DNA from: Acidobacteriaceae bacterium
Lineage (GTDB): Bacteria; Acidobacteriota; Terriglobia; Terriglobales; SbA1
NCBI GenBank assembly: GCA_003136335.1
Contig: PLEA01000422.1
Location: 1-13,895 of the forward strand
DNA length: 13,895 nucleotides
Reading direction: 5' to 3'
The translations under genes and the position numbers were made by a program. The notes below the pieces were generated by a model. The model saw nothing but the letters and a program-made list of their open reading frames with translations. It did no database searches and had not been told where the DNA came from. Each line of letters begins with the position of its first letter. Position 1 is the stretch's first letter. This document shows, piece after piece, positions 7,980-13,895 of the stretch.

Positions 7980-9391
7980 GGCTGCCCCTGTCGAAGATCG
8001 CCGACTTTATTTCCGCCACAACTCACGTAGCGACAGCCGCCTCGGTTGTCCGCCCAAGCGATACTCCGCCCGAAGAAGTTGCACAGGGCTATTCCATCGA
8101 CTCGCGCACCGTCGGACCCGGAGAACTTTTCTTCGCGGTCAAGGGAGAACGACTCGATGGTCACGATTACGTGAACGCCGCCCTGGAGAAGGGAGCCGCT
8201 GCGGCTACTGTCCAGAAAGATCAGCTGCATCGCTATTCCGATAAGACCCGGCTGCTGGCCGTCGACGATACGCTGGTAGCCCTGCAAACGCTCGCCACTG
8301 CAGTGCGCAAAATGTGGGGCAAGCCGCTGATCGGCGTCACCGGTTCGGCGGGGAAGACGACCACCAAAGAGGCCGTCGCGCATGTTCTCGGCGCGCGCTT
8401 CCGCGTGCTCAAGTCCGAAGGCAACTTCAATAATCATTTCGGCCTGCCCCTCATGCTCTTGAAACTGGAACCAGAACACGACGCAGCTGTCATGGAGTTG
8501 GGTATGTCGCATGCGGGCGAAATTCGTGCGCTGGCGAAGATTGCCCAGCCAGAGATCGGTGTTGTGACCAACGTTGCTCCGGTGCACCTGGAGTTTTTTG
8601 ATTCTATCAGCGGAATTGCACGAGCAAAGTATGAATTGATTGAGTCACTTCCGGCAAATGGAATCGCCGTGCTCAATGCCGACGACGAGTACGTTTCGCA
8701 GTTCGGGCGCGACTGCAAAGGCAGGGTGGTCACATACGGTACACAGGCGATGGCCGACGTCCGCGCCGAGAATGTGCACACCCGTGGCGCGGAAGGCTCG
8801 GAGTTTGACGTAAACATCGCCGGCACGCGCGAGCACGCGCGTCTGCCACTGGTCGGAGAACACAACATTCTGAATGCTCTGGCGGCCGTGGCCGTGGGTC
8901 TGGTTCGCGGCATGAAGCCATCGGAAGCGGTGGTGGCGCTGGCGACTCTCGCGCCGCCCGATAAACGCGGGCAGGTTCTCCAACTGGGTAACATCACGGT
9001 CATCAACGATTGCTACAATTCCAATCCGAAGGCGCTGAATGCCATGGTCGATGCCCTGGCAGCGATGAAAGCCGGGCGTCGCATTGTGGTCGCAGGAGAA
9101 ATGCTTGAGCTCGGTCCGGCGGGGGCAGAGATGCACCGCGCCGCCGGTCAACATATCGCCGAGAAGAAGATCGATGTTCTGGTGGGCGTGCGCGGCATGG
9201 CGCAGGCCATAGTCGACGGCGCGCGTCCCGCCGGAACCGAAGCCGAGTTCGTGGCGACGCCCGAGGAAGCCGGCGAGTGGTTGGCGCGCGAAACGCGCGA
9301 CGGCGACGTGGTGCTGTTAAAGGCTTCCCGCGGAGTGAAACTCGAGAAGGCGCTCGAAACCTGGAAGGCTCGGCGCGGCACGCGAAACTGA
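7976..9391 (+). CDS. murF: UDP-MurNAc-tripeptide--D-alanyl-D-alanine ligase
   Basis: A 471-residue cytoplasmic Mur ligase that completes UDP-MurNAc-pentapeptide by adding D-Ala-D-Ala. The N-terminal domain has YSIDSRTVGPGELFFAVKG (39-57). The P-loop is GVTGSAGKTTTKE (120-132). EGNFNNHFGLP (148-158), MELGMSHAGEI (173-183), GEHNILNALAA (294-304) and DCYNSNP (345-351) are all intact. The start overlaps the murE stop (ATGA), and AGGGA at 7964-7968 is correctly spaced. Residues about 16-26 (THVATAASVVR) are encoded by a partial copy of the dispersed double-hairpin repeat. This lies between the first helix and the conserved SIDSRT strand, where a variable loop can tolerate an insertion. The enzyme otherwise looks functional. 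mraY follows after 23 bases. Confidence 0.97.
   Translation: MRLPLSKIADFISATTHVATAASVVRPSDTPPEEVAQGYSIDSRTVGPGELFFAVKGERLDGHDYVNAALEKGAAAATVQKDQLHRYSDKTRLLAVDDTLVALQTLATAVRKMWGKPLIGVTGSAGKTTTKEAVAHVLGARFRVLKSEGNFNNHFGLPLMLLKLEPEHDAAVMELGMSHAGEIRALAKIAQPEIGVVTNVAPVHLEFFDSISGIARAKYELIESLPANGIAVLNADDEYVSQFGRDCKGRVVTYGTQAMADVRAENVHTRGAEGSEFDVNIAGTREHARLPLVGEHNILNALAAVAVGLVRGMKPSEAVVALATLAPPDKRGQVLQLGNITVINDCYNSNPKALNAMVDALAAMKAGRRIVVAGEMLELGPAGAEMHRAAGQHIAEKKIDVLVGVRGMAQAIVDGARPAGTEAEFVATPEEAGEWLARETRDGDVVLLKASRGVKLEKALETWKARRGTRN
8022..8051 (+). repeat. Double-hairpin repeat, copy 3 (partial, inside murF)
   Basis: CTCACGTAGCGACAGCCGCC and the following ten bases match copies 1 and 2 at 29 of 30 positions, the difference being one C-to-T in the right stem arm. 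The second hairpin has decayed to unrelated sequence. The element lies in frame within murF codons about 16-26 and reads HVATAAS, the same frame that is open across copy 1. Confidence 0.85.
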
Positions 9392-9405
9392 TTATTGCGA
9401 AGGAC

Positions 9406-9410
9406 GGAGG
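9406..9410 (+). promoter_or_regulatory. Ribosome-binding site for the TTG start of mraY
   Basis: GGAGG within GGACGGAGG lies four bases before TTG at 9415. The TTG gives the N-terminus MLYWLL, matching the usual MraY beginning, and no ATG start is available nearby. Confidence 0.7.
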
Positions 9411-9414
9411 CTGA

Positions 9415-10548
9415 TTGCTCTACTGGCTGTTGTTCGTCAAGCTGCAACACTATGTTGCGCCATTCCGCATCTTTCGCTACGTCACCTTCCGCACCGCATT
9501 CGCCAGCCTTACCGCCCTGTTCACCGCGCTGATCGTGGGCCCTCTGGTCATCGGCCGCCTGCGCGACTTCCAGATCGGACAATACATTCGCGAGGAGGGC
9601 CCGAAGGCTCATCAGAAAAAAGCCGGCACGCCCACCATGGGCGGACTGCTGATCGTGATCGCGATCATTGTTCCCACGCTGCTGTGGGCCGACCTGAGCA
9701 ACCGCTTCGTCTGGATCGCCGTGTTTTCCACCTGCGCGTTCGCGGCCATTGGATTCGTCGACGATTACACCAAAGTGACCCGTCGCCGAAACCTCGGCCT
9801 GACGAGTCGCGCCAAGTTAGGACTGCAGATCGCCACCAGCATCGTAATTGCCTCCATGCTGATCGCCATGCAAACCTACAACCTATATTCCACCAAGCTG
9901 ATTGTGCCTTTCTTTAAGCAATTCCATCCGGATCTAGTGCTGGGAAACCTGGAACGGTATCCTCATCTCTGGCCGCTGGCGTTTTTGCCATTTATCGGAT
10001 TCGTGGCGCTCGTAATTGTGGGTTCAAGCAACGCGGTGAATCTAACGGATGGTCTGGACGGGCTGGCCATTGGCTGCACAGTAATTGCTGCGGGTGCCCT
10101 GACCGTGCTGACCTATGTCAGCGGCCACGCGACCTTCGCGACCTATCTGGAATTGCAGCGCATGCCGCAGGTGGGCGAGTTAACCATCTTTTGTGGGGCG
10201 ATGGTCGGGTCGTCGATTGGATTTTTGTGGTACAACGCGCATCCCGCGGAAGTGTTCATGGGCGACGTGGGATCGCTGGCCCTCGGCGGCGCGATTGGCA
10301 CGGTCGCCGTCATGATCAAACAGGAACTGCTGCTACCCTTCATTGGGGGCGTATTCGTGATCGAGGCAGTCTCGGTGATCCTGCAGGTCGGCTCCTACAA
10401 GTTGCGCAAGAAGCGCATCTTCAAGATGGCGCCCCTGCATCATCACTTTGAACTGCTGGGCTGGTCGGAGTCGAAAATCATCGTGCGCTTCTGGATCGCC
10501 TCGCTGGTCTTCGCCCTGTTCGCCCTAACGACGCTGAAACTGCGATGA
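9415..10548 (+). CDS. mraY: Phospho-N-acetylmuramoyl-pentapeptide-transferase
   Basis: A 377-residue polytopic inner-membrane enzyme that transfers phospho-MurNAc-pentapeptide to undecaprenyl phosphate, making lipid I. About ten hydrophobic segments can be seen. Conserved blocks are [10 protein letters not shown] (68-77), the metal-binding FVDDYTK (114-120, Asp116/117), [13 protein letters not shown] (206-218), [12 protein letters not shown] (281-292, Asp284) and the HHH motif in [13 protein letters not shown] (338-350). Translation most likely begins at a TTG: the family normally starts MLxWL, exactly what TTG-CTC-TAC-TGG gives, and GGAGG precedes it. murF ends 23 bases upstream. A long inverted repeat separates it from murD, unlike the tight murE-murF junction. 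Confidence 0.96.
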   Translation: MLYWLLFVKLQHYVAPFRIFRYVTFRTAFASLTALFTALIVGPLVIGRLRDFQIGQYIREEGPKAHQKKAGTPTMGGLLIVIAIIVPTLLWADLSNRFVWIAVFSTCAFAAIGFVDDYTKVTRRRNLGLTSRAKLGLQIATSIVIASMLIAMQTYNLYSTKLIVPFFKQFHPDLVLGNLERYPHLWPLAFLPFIGFVALVIVGSSNAVNLTDGLDGLAIGCTVIAAGALTVLTYVSGHATFATYLELQRMPQVGELTIFCGAMVGSSIGFLWYNAHPAEVFMGDVGSLALGGAIGTVAVMIKQELLLPFIGGVFVIEAVSVILQVGSYKLRKKRIFKMAPLHHHFELLGWSESKIIVRFWIASLVFALFALTTLKLR

Positions 10549-10553
10549 TGGTT

Positions 10554-10630
10554 CACCACAGAGTCACAGAGACACAGAGAAAATCAAATTCTATTTTTGG
10601 TTTTCTCTGTGTCTCTGTGACTCTGTGTTG
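10554..10630. repeat. Long inverted repeat between mraY and murD
   Basis: The arms 10554-10583 and 10601-10630 are inverted at 29 of 30 positions, with 27 consecutive perfect pairs (10557-10583 with 10601-10627), around a 17-base loop. Each arm is an imperfect repeat of CACAGAG/CTCTGTG units. The right arm ends two bases before the murD ATG at 10633, so in mRNA the stem would cover the ribosome landing site. No Shine-Dalgarno is visible. A single diverged copy of the right arm precedes ftsW. Confidence 0.9.
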
Positions 10631-10632
10631 AA

Positions 10633-12006
10633 ATGGCCTTAATGGATCTCAACGGAAAACGCGTGCTGGTGGTTGGCCTGGGAAAGTCGGGCGTGGCGTC
10701 AGCCCTTTTTCTGAAGGCGCACGGCGCGCGGGTGACCGTCTCCGACACCAAGAGCGGCGACGATCTCCGAAACGAAATTCCGGTGCTGCTCGATCACGGC
10801 ATTACCGTCGAGACCGGGGGCCACGGCGACCGCACGTTTCGCGGCCAGGATCTGATCGTGGTCAGCCCCGGAGTCCCGGTCGATGCGCCGCCATTGGTGC
10901 AGGCGCGCGCTTTGGGCGAGGCTGTGATTGGCGAAGTCGAACTCGCGGCCCAGTTCCTCCCGGGACCAATCGTTGCCATCACCGGGTCGAACGGCAAGAC
11001 CACAACCACCACGCTGACCGGCGAGATCATGACCGCCGCAGGCGTTCCCGCGCTGGTCGGCGGCAACATCGGCACGCCCGCGATCTCATTGGCCGAGCGC
11101 GCCCGCGCGGAGACCGTCATTGTGCTCGAGATTTCCAGCTTTCAACTGGAAACCATTCAAACTTTCCATCCGAAAGTTGCGGTCGTATTGAATGTCACGC
11201 CCGACCATCTCGACCGGCACCGCACATTCGAAACCTATGTGGACGCGAAAGCGCGCATATTTGAAAATCAGCAGGGCAGCGACTTCACCGTGCTCAACGC
11301 CGACGACCCCACCTGCGCAGCCATGGCTTCGCGAACGCGCGCGCAAGTCTTTTGGTTCAGCCGGCAGAAAGAAGTGCAGCAAGGCGCCTGGGTCCGCGAC
11401 GGCAACATCGTTTTCCGCGACGCCAAAGGGCGGCAGCGCGAGATCATGCAAGTCTCCGAAATCTCGCTGAAAGGCGCGCACAATCTGGAGAACGTGCTGG
11501 CTGCGGTCTGCGCCGGCGCTCTGATGGGTTGCGCCCCGGAGAAGATTCGCCAAGCCGTGCGCGACTTCAAAGCGGTCGAACACCGCCTGGAATTTGTGGC
11601 GACGATCCGCGGCGTGGACTACTACAACGATTCCAAAGCCACCAACGTGGACGCGACCCTCAAAGCCCTGGAGTCGTTCCCGGCCAACATCCACCTGATT
11701 CTCGGCGGCAAAGACAAAGGCAGCGACTACACCGTGCTCAACGACCTGCTGCGCCAGCGTGTCAAGCGCGTCTACACCATCGGCGCCGCGGCCGCGAAAC
11801 TCGAGTCGCAAATTAAAGGTGTCGAAGTAGTCCCCGCGGAAACGCTGGAGAACGCCCTGCGCAAGGCCAACGCTGCCGCGCAGTCCGGCGACGTGGTGCT
11901 TCTGGCGCCAGCCTGCGCCAGTTTCGATCAGTTCAAGAACTACGAGCACCGCGGTCAGATGTTCAAAGAAATCGTGCGCGGATTAGCCGTCGAACTGAAG
12001 CCCTGA
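10633..12006 (+). CDS. murD: UDP-N-acetylmuramoyl-L-alanine--D-glutamate ligase
   Basis: A 457-residue cytoplasmic Mur ligase that adds D-glutamate to UDP-MurNAc-L-Ala. The N-terminal Rossmann-like domain begins KRVLVVGLGKSG (9-20). The P-loop is AITGSNGKTTT (115-125). EISSFQLE (166-173), NVTPDHLDRH (187-196), AHNLENVLAA (282-291), YNDSKATN (331-338) and APACASFDQF (425-434) are intact. Two starts are plausible: ATG at 10633 (MALMDLNGKR) or ATG at 10642 (MDLNGKR), the latter closer to the usual N-terminus. Neither has a Shine-Dalgarno because the long inverted repeat occupies that space, which hints at structure-dependent translation or coupling from mraY. The run to ftsW is interrupted by a minus-strand toxin-antitoxin remnant. 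Confidence 0.96.
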   Translation: MALMDLNGKRVLVVGLGKSGVASALFLKAHGARVTVSDTKSGDDLRNEIPVLLDHGITVETGGHGDRTFRGQDLIVVSPGVPVDAPPLVQARALGEAVIGEVELAAQFLPGPIVAITGSNGKTTTTTLTGEIMTAAGVPALVGGNIGTPAISLAERARAETVIVLEISSFQLETIQTFHPKVAVVLNVTPDHLDRHRTFETYVDAKARIFENQQGSDFTVLNADDPTCAAMASRTRAQVFWFSRQKEVQQGAWVRDGNIVFRDAKGRQREIMQVSEISLKGAHNLENVLAAVCAGALMGCAPEKIRQAVRDFKAVEHRLEFVATIRGVDYYNDSKATNVDATLKALESFPANIHLILGGKDKGSDYTVLNDLLRQRVKRVYTIGAAAAKLESQIKGVEVVPAETLENALRKANAAAQSGDVVLLAPACASFDQFKNYEHRGQMFKEIVRGLAVELKP

Positions 12007-12031
12007 TTCCCACCCGGCGACGCGGCCACGT

Positions 12032-12305
12032 TCAGGGCCAACGTTGTGAGCCGTGCAGCACTGTAGCCTCTACGACGTTCTCCTTGATCCGATATACAAA
12101 CAATGAATGGGAGTGGAATAAGAACTGATTCGCGAGTGTCCTCGATCCTGCCTGGGCGCCCGCGTTGCGGAAACGACTCCAATGAAGTCACGCTGTCGTC
12201 GATCGTGCGCGCTATGCGGTCGGCGGCCGAGGGATTTTGCACGCGGATGTACTCGATGATTCCTGCGAAGTCCATGGCGGCCTCAGGCGACCAGCGAATC
12301 CTCAT
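12032..12305 (-). pseudogene. ParE/RelE-like toxin, inactivated by a one-base frameshift
   Basis: The first 69 codons read as a typical small ParE/RelE toxin (MRIRWSPEAAMDFAGIIEYI at the N-terminus, then SFPQRGRPGR and PLPFIV). After codon 69 the frame runs on through unrelated sequence into murD antisense, stopping at 11955. Removing one T from the TTT at 12098-12100 restores GTT-GTA-TAT-CGG and gives VYRIKENVVEATVLHGSQ, then RWP and a stop at 12032-12034. That is the expected ParE C-terminus, 90 residues in total. The span of 274 bases equals 91 codons plus one. The true end then clears murD by 25 bases. A sequencing error in a homopolymer is the main alternative to real decay. Confidence 0.8.
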
Positions 12306-12316
12306 AAAGTCGACGC

Positions 12317-12541
12317 TCAGGAGCCGAGGATCCGCCCCATTCGCCGGCGCACTTCCTCGTGCGAAAGAGACTCACCTCTGTCCAACGACGCAAGTCCTTT
12401 TCCCACCTCTCGTCTGAACCATTCGTCATGACCTAGATGGGTGCAACCAGTTCCTGCACGATTTGGTCCGGTCCCTTCTTCGGTTTGCGAGGCGATCTGG
12501 TTAAGCTTCGCTACGAGTTCAGGTGCAAAGGAAATTTCCAT
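12317..12541 (-). CDS. Putative antitoxin with a compensated double frameshift
   Basis: A 74-residue frame upstream of the toxin, ending 11 bases before the toxin start, the usual antitoxin-toxin order. The N-terminus MEISFAPELVAKLNQIASQT and the C-terminal part HDEWFRREVGKGLASLDRGE resemble ribbon-helix-helix-type antitoxins that accompany ParE toxins. Residues 21-34 (EEGTGPNRAGTGCT) do not. In the +1 frame the same bases (about 12440-12481) read KKGPDQIVQELVA, which would continue the expected helix. Two nearby opposite-sense indels have therefore probably swapped this stretch of about 14 residues out of frame while keeping the ends. DNA or toxin binding may be lost. No Shine-Dalgarno is visible. 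The family call is by resemblance only. Confidence 0.6.
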   Translation of the reverse strand: MEISFAPELVAKLNQIASQTEEGTGPNRAGTGCTHLGHDEWFRREVGKGLASLDRGESLSHEEVRRRMGRILGS

Positions 12542-12549
12542 CTATAACG

Positions 12550-12579
12550 ATTGTAGGCGTGATCCCCGAACCAAAACAA
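12550..12579 (-). promoter_or_regulatory. Possible promoter for the toxin-antitoxin pair
   Basis: On the minus strand TTGTTT (complement of 12574-12579) and TACAAT (complement of 12550-12555) are 18 bases apart. The -10 ends eight bases before the antitoxin ATG, so the message would have almost no leader. The -35 overlaps the end of heptad repeat copy C. Prediction from sequence only. Confidence 0.35.
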
Positions 12580-12609
12580 TCAACAATCAAAAATCAACAA
12601 TCAACAATT
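12577..12609 (+). repeat. Heptad repeat element, copy C
   Basis: Units are CAATCAA, CAATCAA, AAATCAA, CAATCAA and CAATT. This is the only copy in the window without an inverted partner. It is directly followed by a second repeat type at 12611-12643, and the pair forms the ftsW upstream region. Confidence 0.85.
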
Positions 12610-12610
12610 C

Positions 12611-12643
12611 TTTCTTCGTGTCTCCGTGTCTCCGTGGTGAAAT
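12611..12643 (+). repeat. Diverged single arm of the mraY-murD inverted repeat
   Basis: TTTCTTCGTGTCTCCGTGTC and the following bases to GGTGAAATG parallel the right arm before murD (TTTTCTCTGTGTCTCTGTGA through GTTGAAATG). The CTGTG units are changed to CCGTG here. In both places the element ends in GAAATG at or near a gene start. Here that ATG (12642) opens only an eight-codon frame overlapping the ftsW start. Confidence 0.6.
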
Positions 12644-12652
12644 GAACTTCCC

Positions 12653-13744
12653 ATGGCAAAGCGCGTGAGCGTCGACCGCTGGCTGTTCACCGTGACCATG
12701 CTGCTGGTGTTTGTGGGGCTGGTGATGGTGTTCTCGGCCTCGGCGGTGATGGCCCGGGAGCGCTTCGGCTCGCCCTACGCATTCCTGTCCAAGCAGTTGA
12801 TCTGGGCGGTGGCCGGACTCGTGGCCATGGTCGTCGCCATGCGCGTGGATTACCGGCGCTACAAGAACCCGGCGTTGGTATTTTCGCTGATGGGCTTCAC
12901 GACGCTGTTGCTGCTCTCCGTCTTCTTTCTCGACCGTTCGCACAACACCCATCGCTGGATTCATGCGGGAGGTTTTTCCTTCCAGCCCTCGGAGTTGGCC
13001 AAGCCGGTGCTGATTCTGTTTCTCGCCTATTTTCTGGAGGGTCGAGCCAAGACCATTGATGACGTGCGCAACACGCTGCTGCCGGCGGCCGCGCCGGTAT
13101 TGGTGTTTCTGGGTTTGATTGTGCTGCAGCCGGATCTCGGCACCGCCATCGCCTGCGCCGGAATCGCAGCCTGCATCTTGTATGTAGCCGGAATGAGCAT
13201 GCGGTTTTTTGCATATGCGTTTGCGGCGTCGCTGGTGCCGCTGTATTTTCTGATTTTTCACGTCAGCTTTCGCCGCGCCCGCATCCTCGCATTTCTGAAT
13301 CCCTACGCCGACAGTCAGAAGACCGGCTTCCACATCATTCAATCGCTGATTGCGGTAGGCACCGGCGGCGTGACCGGCACCGGGCTGATGGAAGGCAAGC
13401 AAAAACTTTTCTACCTGCCGGAGCCGCACACGGATTTTATTTTTGCCGTCACCGCGGAAGAGCTGGGCCTGGTCGGCGCCATGTTCGTGGTCGCATTGTT
13501 CGCCATCTTCCTGTGGCGCGGAATGCGCGCTTCTTGGCGCACCGAAGACGTATTCGGCCGCTACTTGGCGGTGGGAATCACAAGCATGGTGGTGCTGCAG
13601 GCCTTCATCAACATCAGCGTAGTGCTGGGCATGTTGCCCACCAAAGGAATTCCGCTGCCGCTTGTGTCGTATGGCGGATCGTCGCTATTTGTAACCCTGG
13701 CGTGCGTCGGCCTGCTGCTGAACATCACCAAGCAGGCGGAGTGA
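12653..13744 (+). CDS. ftsW: Septal peptidoglycan glycosyltransferase FtsW
   Basis: A 363-residue SEDS-family membrane protein that polymerises lipid II glycan at the septum with its partner class B PBP. About ten membrane segments are visible. SEDS landmarks are FQPSELAK (110-117), LQPDLGTA (158-165), GTGLMEGKQKLFYLPEPHTD (242-261, probably containing the functionally essential Asp261), AEELGLVG (268-275) and LPTKGIPLPLVSYGGSS (328-344). Length and order suit FtsW rather than RodA, and the position between murD and murG supports this. The ATG at 12653 is used because the next codons (AKRVSVDRWLF) lead straight into the first membrane helix. Only a weak GGTGA at 12636 precedes it, and an out-of-frame ATG at 12642 opens a short frame that ends at 12668. 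Confidence 0.95.
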   Translation: MAKRVSVDRWLFTVTMLLVFVGLVMVFSASAVMARERFGSPYAFLSKQLIWAVAGLVAMVVAMRVDYRRYKNPALVFSLMGFTTLLLLSVFFLDRSHNTHRWIHAGGFSFQPSELAKPVLILFLAYFLEGRAKTIDDVRNTLLPAAAPVLVFLGLIVLQPDLGTAIACAGIAACILYVAGMSMRFFAYAFAASLVPLYFLIFHVSFRRARILAFLNPYADSQKTGFHIIQSLIAVGTGGVTGTGLMEGKQKLFYLPEPHTDFIFAVTAEELGLVGAMFVVALFAIFLWRGMRASWRTEDVFGRYLAVGITSMVVLQAFINISVVLGMLPTKGIPLPLVSYGGSSLFVTLACVGLLLNITKQAE

Positions 13745-13750
13745 GACTGC

Positions 13751-13783
13751 AATTGTTGATTGATGATTTCTGATTGTTGATTA
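13751..13783 (-). repeat. Heptad repeat element, copy D
   Basis: On the minus strand the units are TAATCAA, CAATCAG, AAATCAT, CAATCAA and CAATT. It starts six bases after the ftsW stop and is inverted relative to copy E, forming a potential stem with a loop of about 40 bases. Confidence 0.85.
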
Positions 13784-13823
13784 CCTACCCCGACTAACAG
13801 AGCCGCCGCTTCGCTTGGTTTTT

Positions 13824-13856
13824 CAATCAACAATCAGCAATCAAGAATCAACAATC
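13824..13856 (+). repeat. Heptad repeat element, copy E
   Basis: Units are CAATCAA, CAATCAG, CAATCAA, GAATCAA and CAATC. It is the inverted partner of copy D and ends 16 bases before the murG ATG, repeating the arrangement seen before acylphosphatase. Confidence 0.85.
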
Positions 13857-13872
13857 ATTTATAGTGGCCTTC

Positions 13873-13895
13873 ATGCGCGCAATCCTGGCGGGCGG
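13873..13895 (+). CDS. murG: Start of murG (partial, runs off the window)
   Basis: Only eight codons are visible, reading MRAILAG and the start of a further Gly codon. This matches the beginning of MurG (M-R-x-x-x-A-G-G), the lipid I GlcNAc-transferase that makes lipid II at the inner membrane face. Its position directly after ftsW is the conserved dcw order, which carries most of the weight. An in-frame GTG at 13864 is an alternative start. No Shine-Dalgarno is seen; the heptad repeat lies just upstream. Confidence 0.75.

Noticed and set aside
10584..10600. T-rich loop as an intrinsic terminator after mraY
   Set aside because: The T run lies in the loop rather than after the stem, and murD immediately follows in the conserved order, so termination here is not supported.
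11086..11949. 287-codon minus-strand open frame
   Set aside because: It lies wholly within murD, whose motifs are intact. The translation is His/Val/Gly-rich without recognisable domains.

Overview
The window looks like a chromosomal segment from an acidobacterium (Acidobacteriota, probably the Terriglobia/Koribacter side). That placement is inferred from the flavour of the proteins, the GC-rich coding sequence, and the many short AT-rich or hairpin repeats at gene junctions. No rRNA or taxonomic marker is present to prove it. The core is a division and cell-wall (dcw) gene run on the + strand: murE, murF, mraY, murD, ftsW and the first codons of murG. These make UDP-MurNAc-pentapeptide, lipid I, the septal glycan polymerase and lipid II. 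MurE carries the DNPR motif expected for meso-diaminopimelate addition.

Layout. Positions 1-949 hold a small operon-like pair, acylphosphatase and apt, preceded by an inverted pair of heptad repeats. Positions 950-2006 are poorly conserved. They hold a hairpin that could terminate transcription from both sides, a probably broken minus-strand frame with a C-terminal membrane segment, a small minus-strand hypothetical gene and one copy of a double-hairpin repeat. Positions 2007-4226 encode a large exported DUF4139-type protein with a Gly-rich insert and a C-terminal coiled coil. After a second double-hairpin repeat comes convergent pckA (ATP-type PEP carboxykinase, minus strand). Then follow a 122-bp MITE-like inverted repeat, a tiny Cys-rich zinc-binding-type gene (minus strand), and the divergent promoter region of murE, which looks leaderless.

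Inside the dcw run the gene order is canonical, but most junctions after murF carry extra DNA. A 27-bp perfect inverted repeat abuts the murD start. A decayed minus-strand toxin-antitoxin pair lies between murD and ftsW. A composite of two repeat families sits just before ftsW, and an inverted heptad pair separates ftsW from murG. A third, partial copy of the double-hairpin repeat lies inside the murF reading frame, where it appears to have been accepted as coding sequence.

No wholly new enzymatic system is evident. The most unusual content is the repeat ecology: a five-heptad (CAATCAA-like) element in five copies, a double-hairpin element in three copies including one in murF, a long hairpin over the murD start, and a toxin-antitoxin pair in which both genes show frameshifts that can be reconstructed from the DNA.
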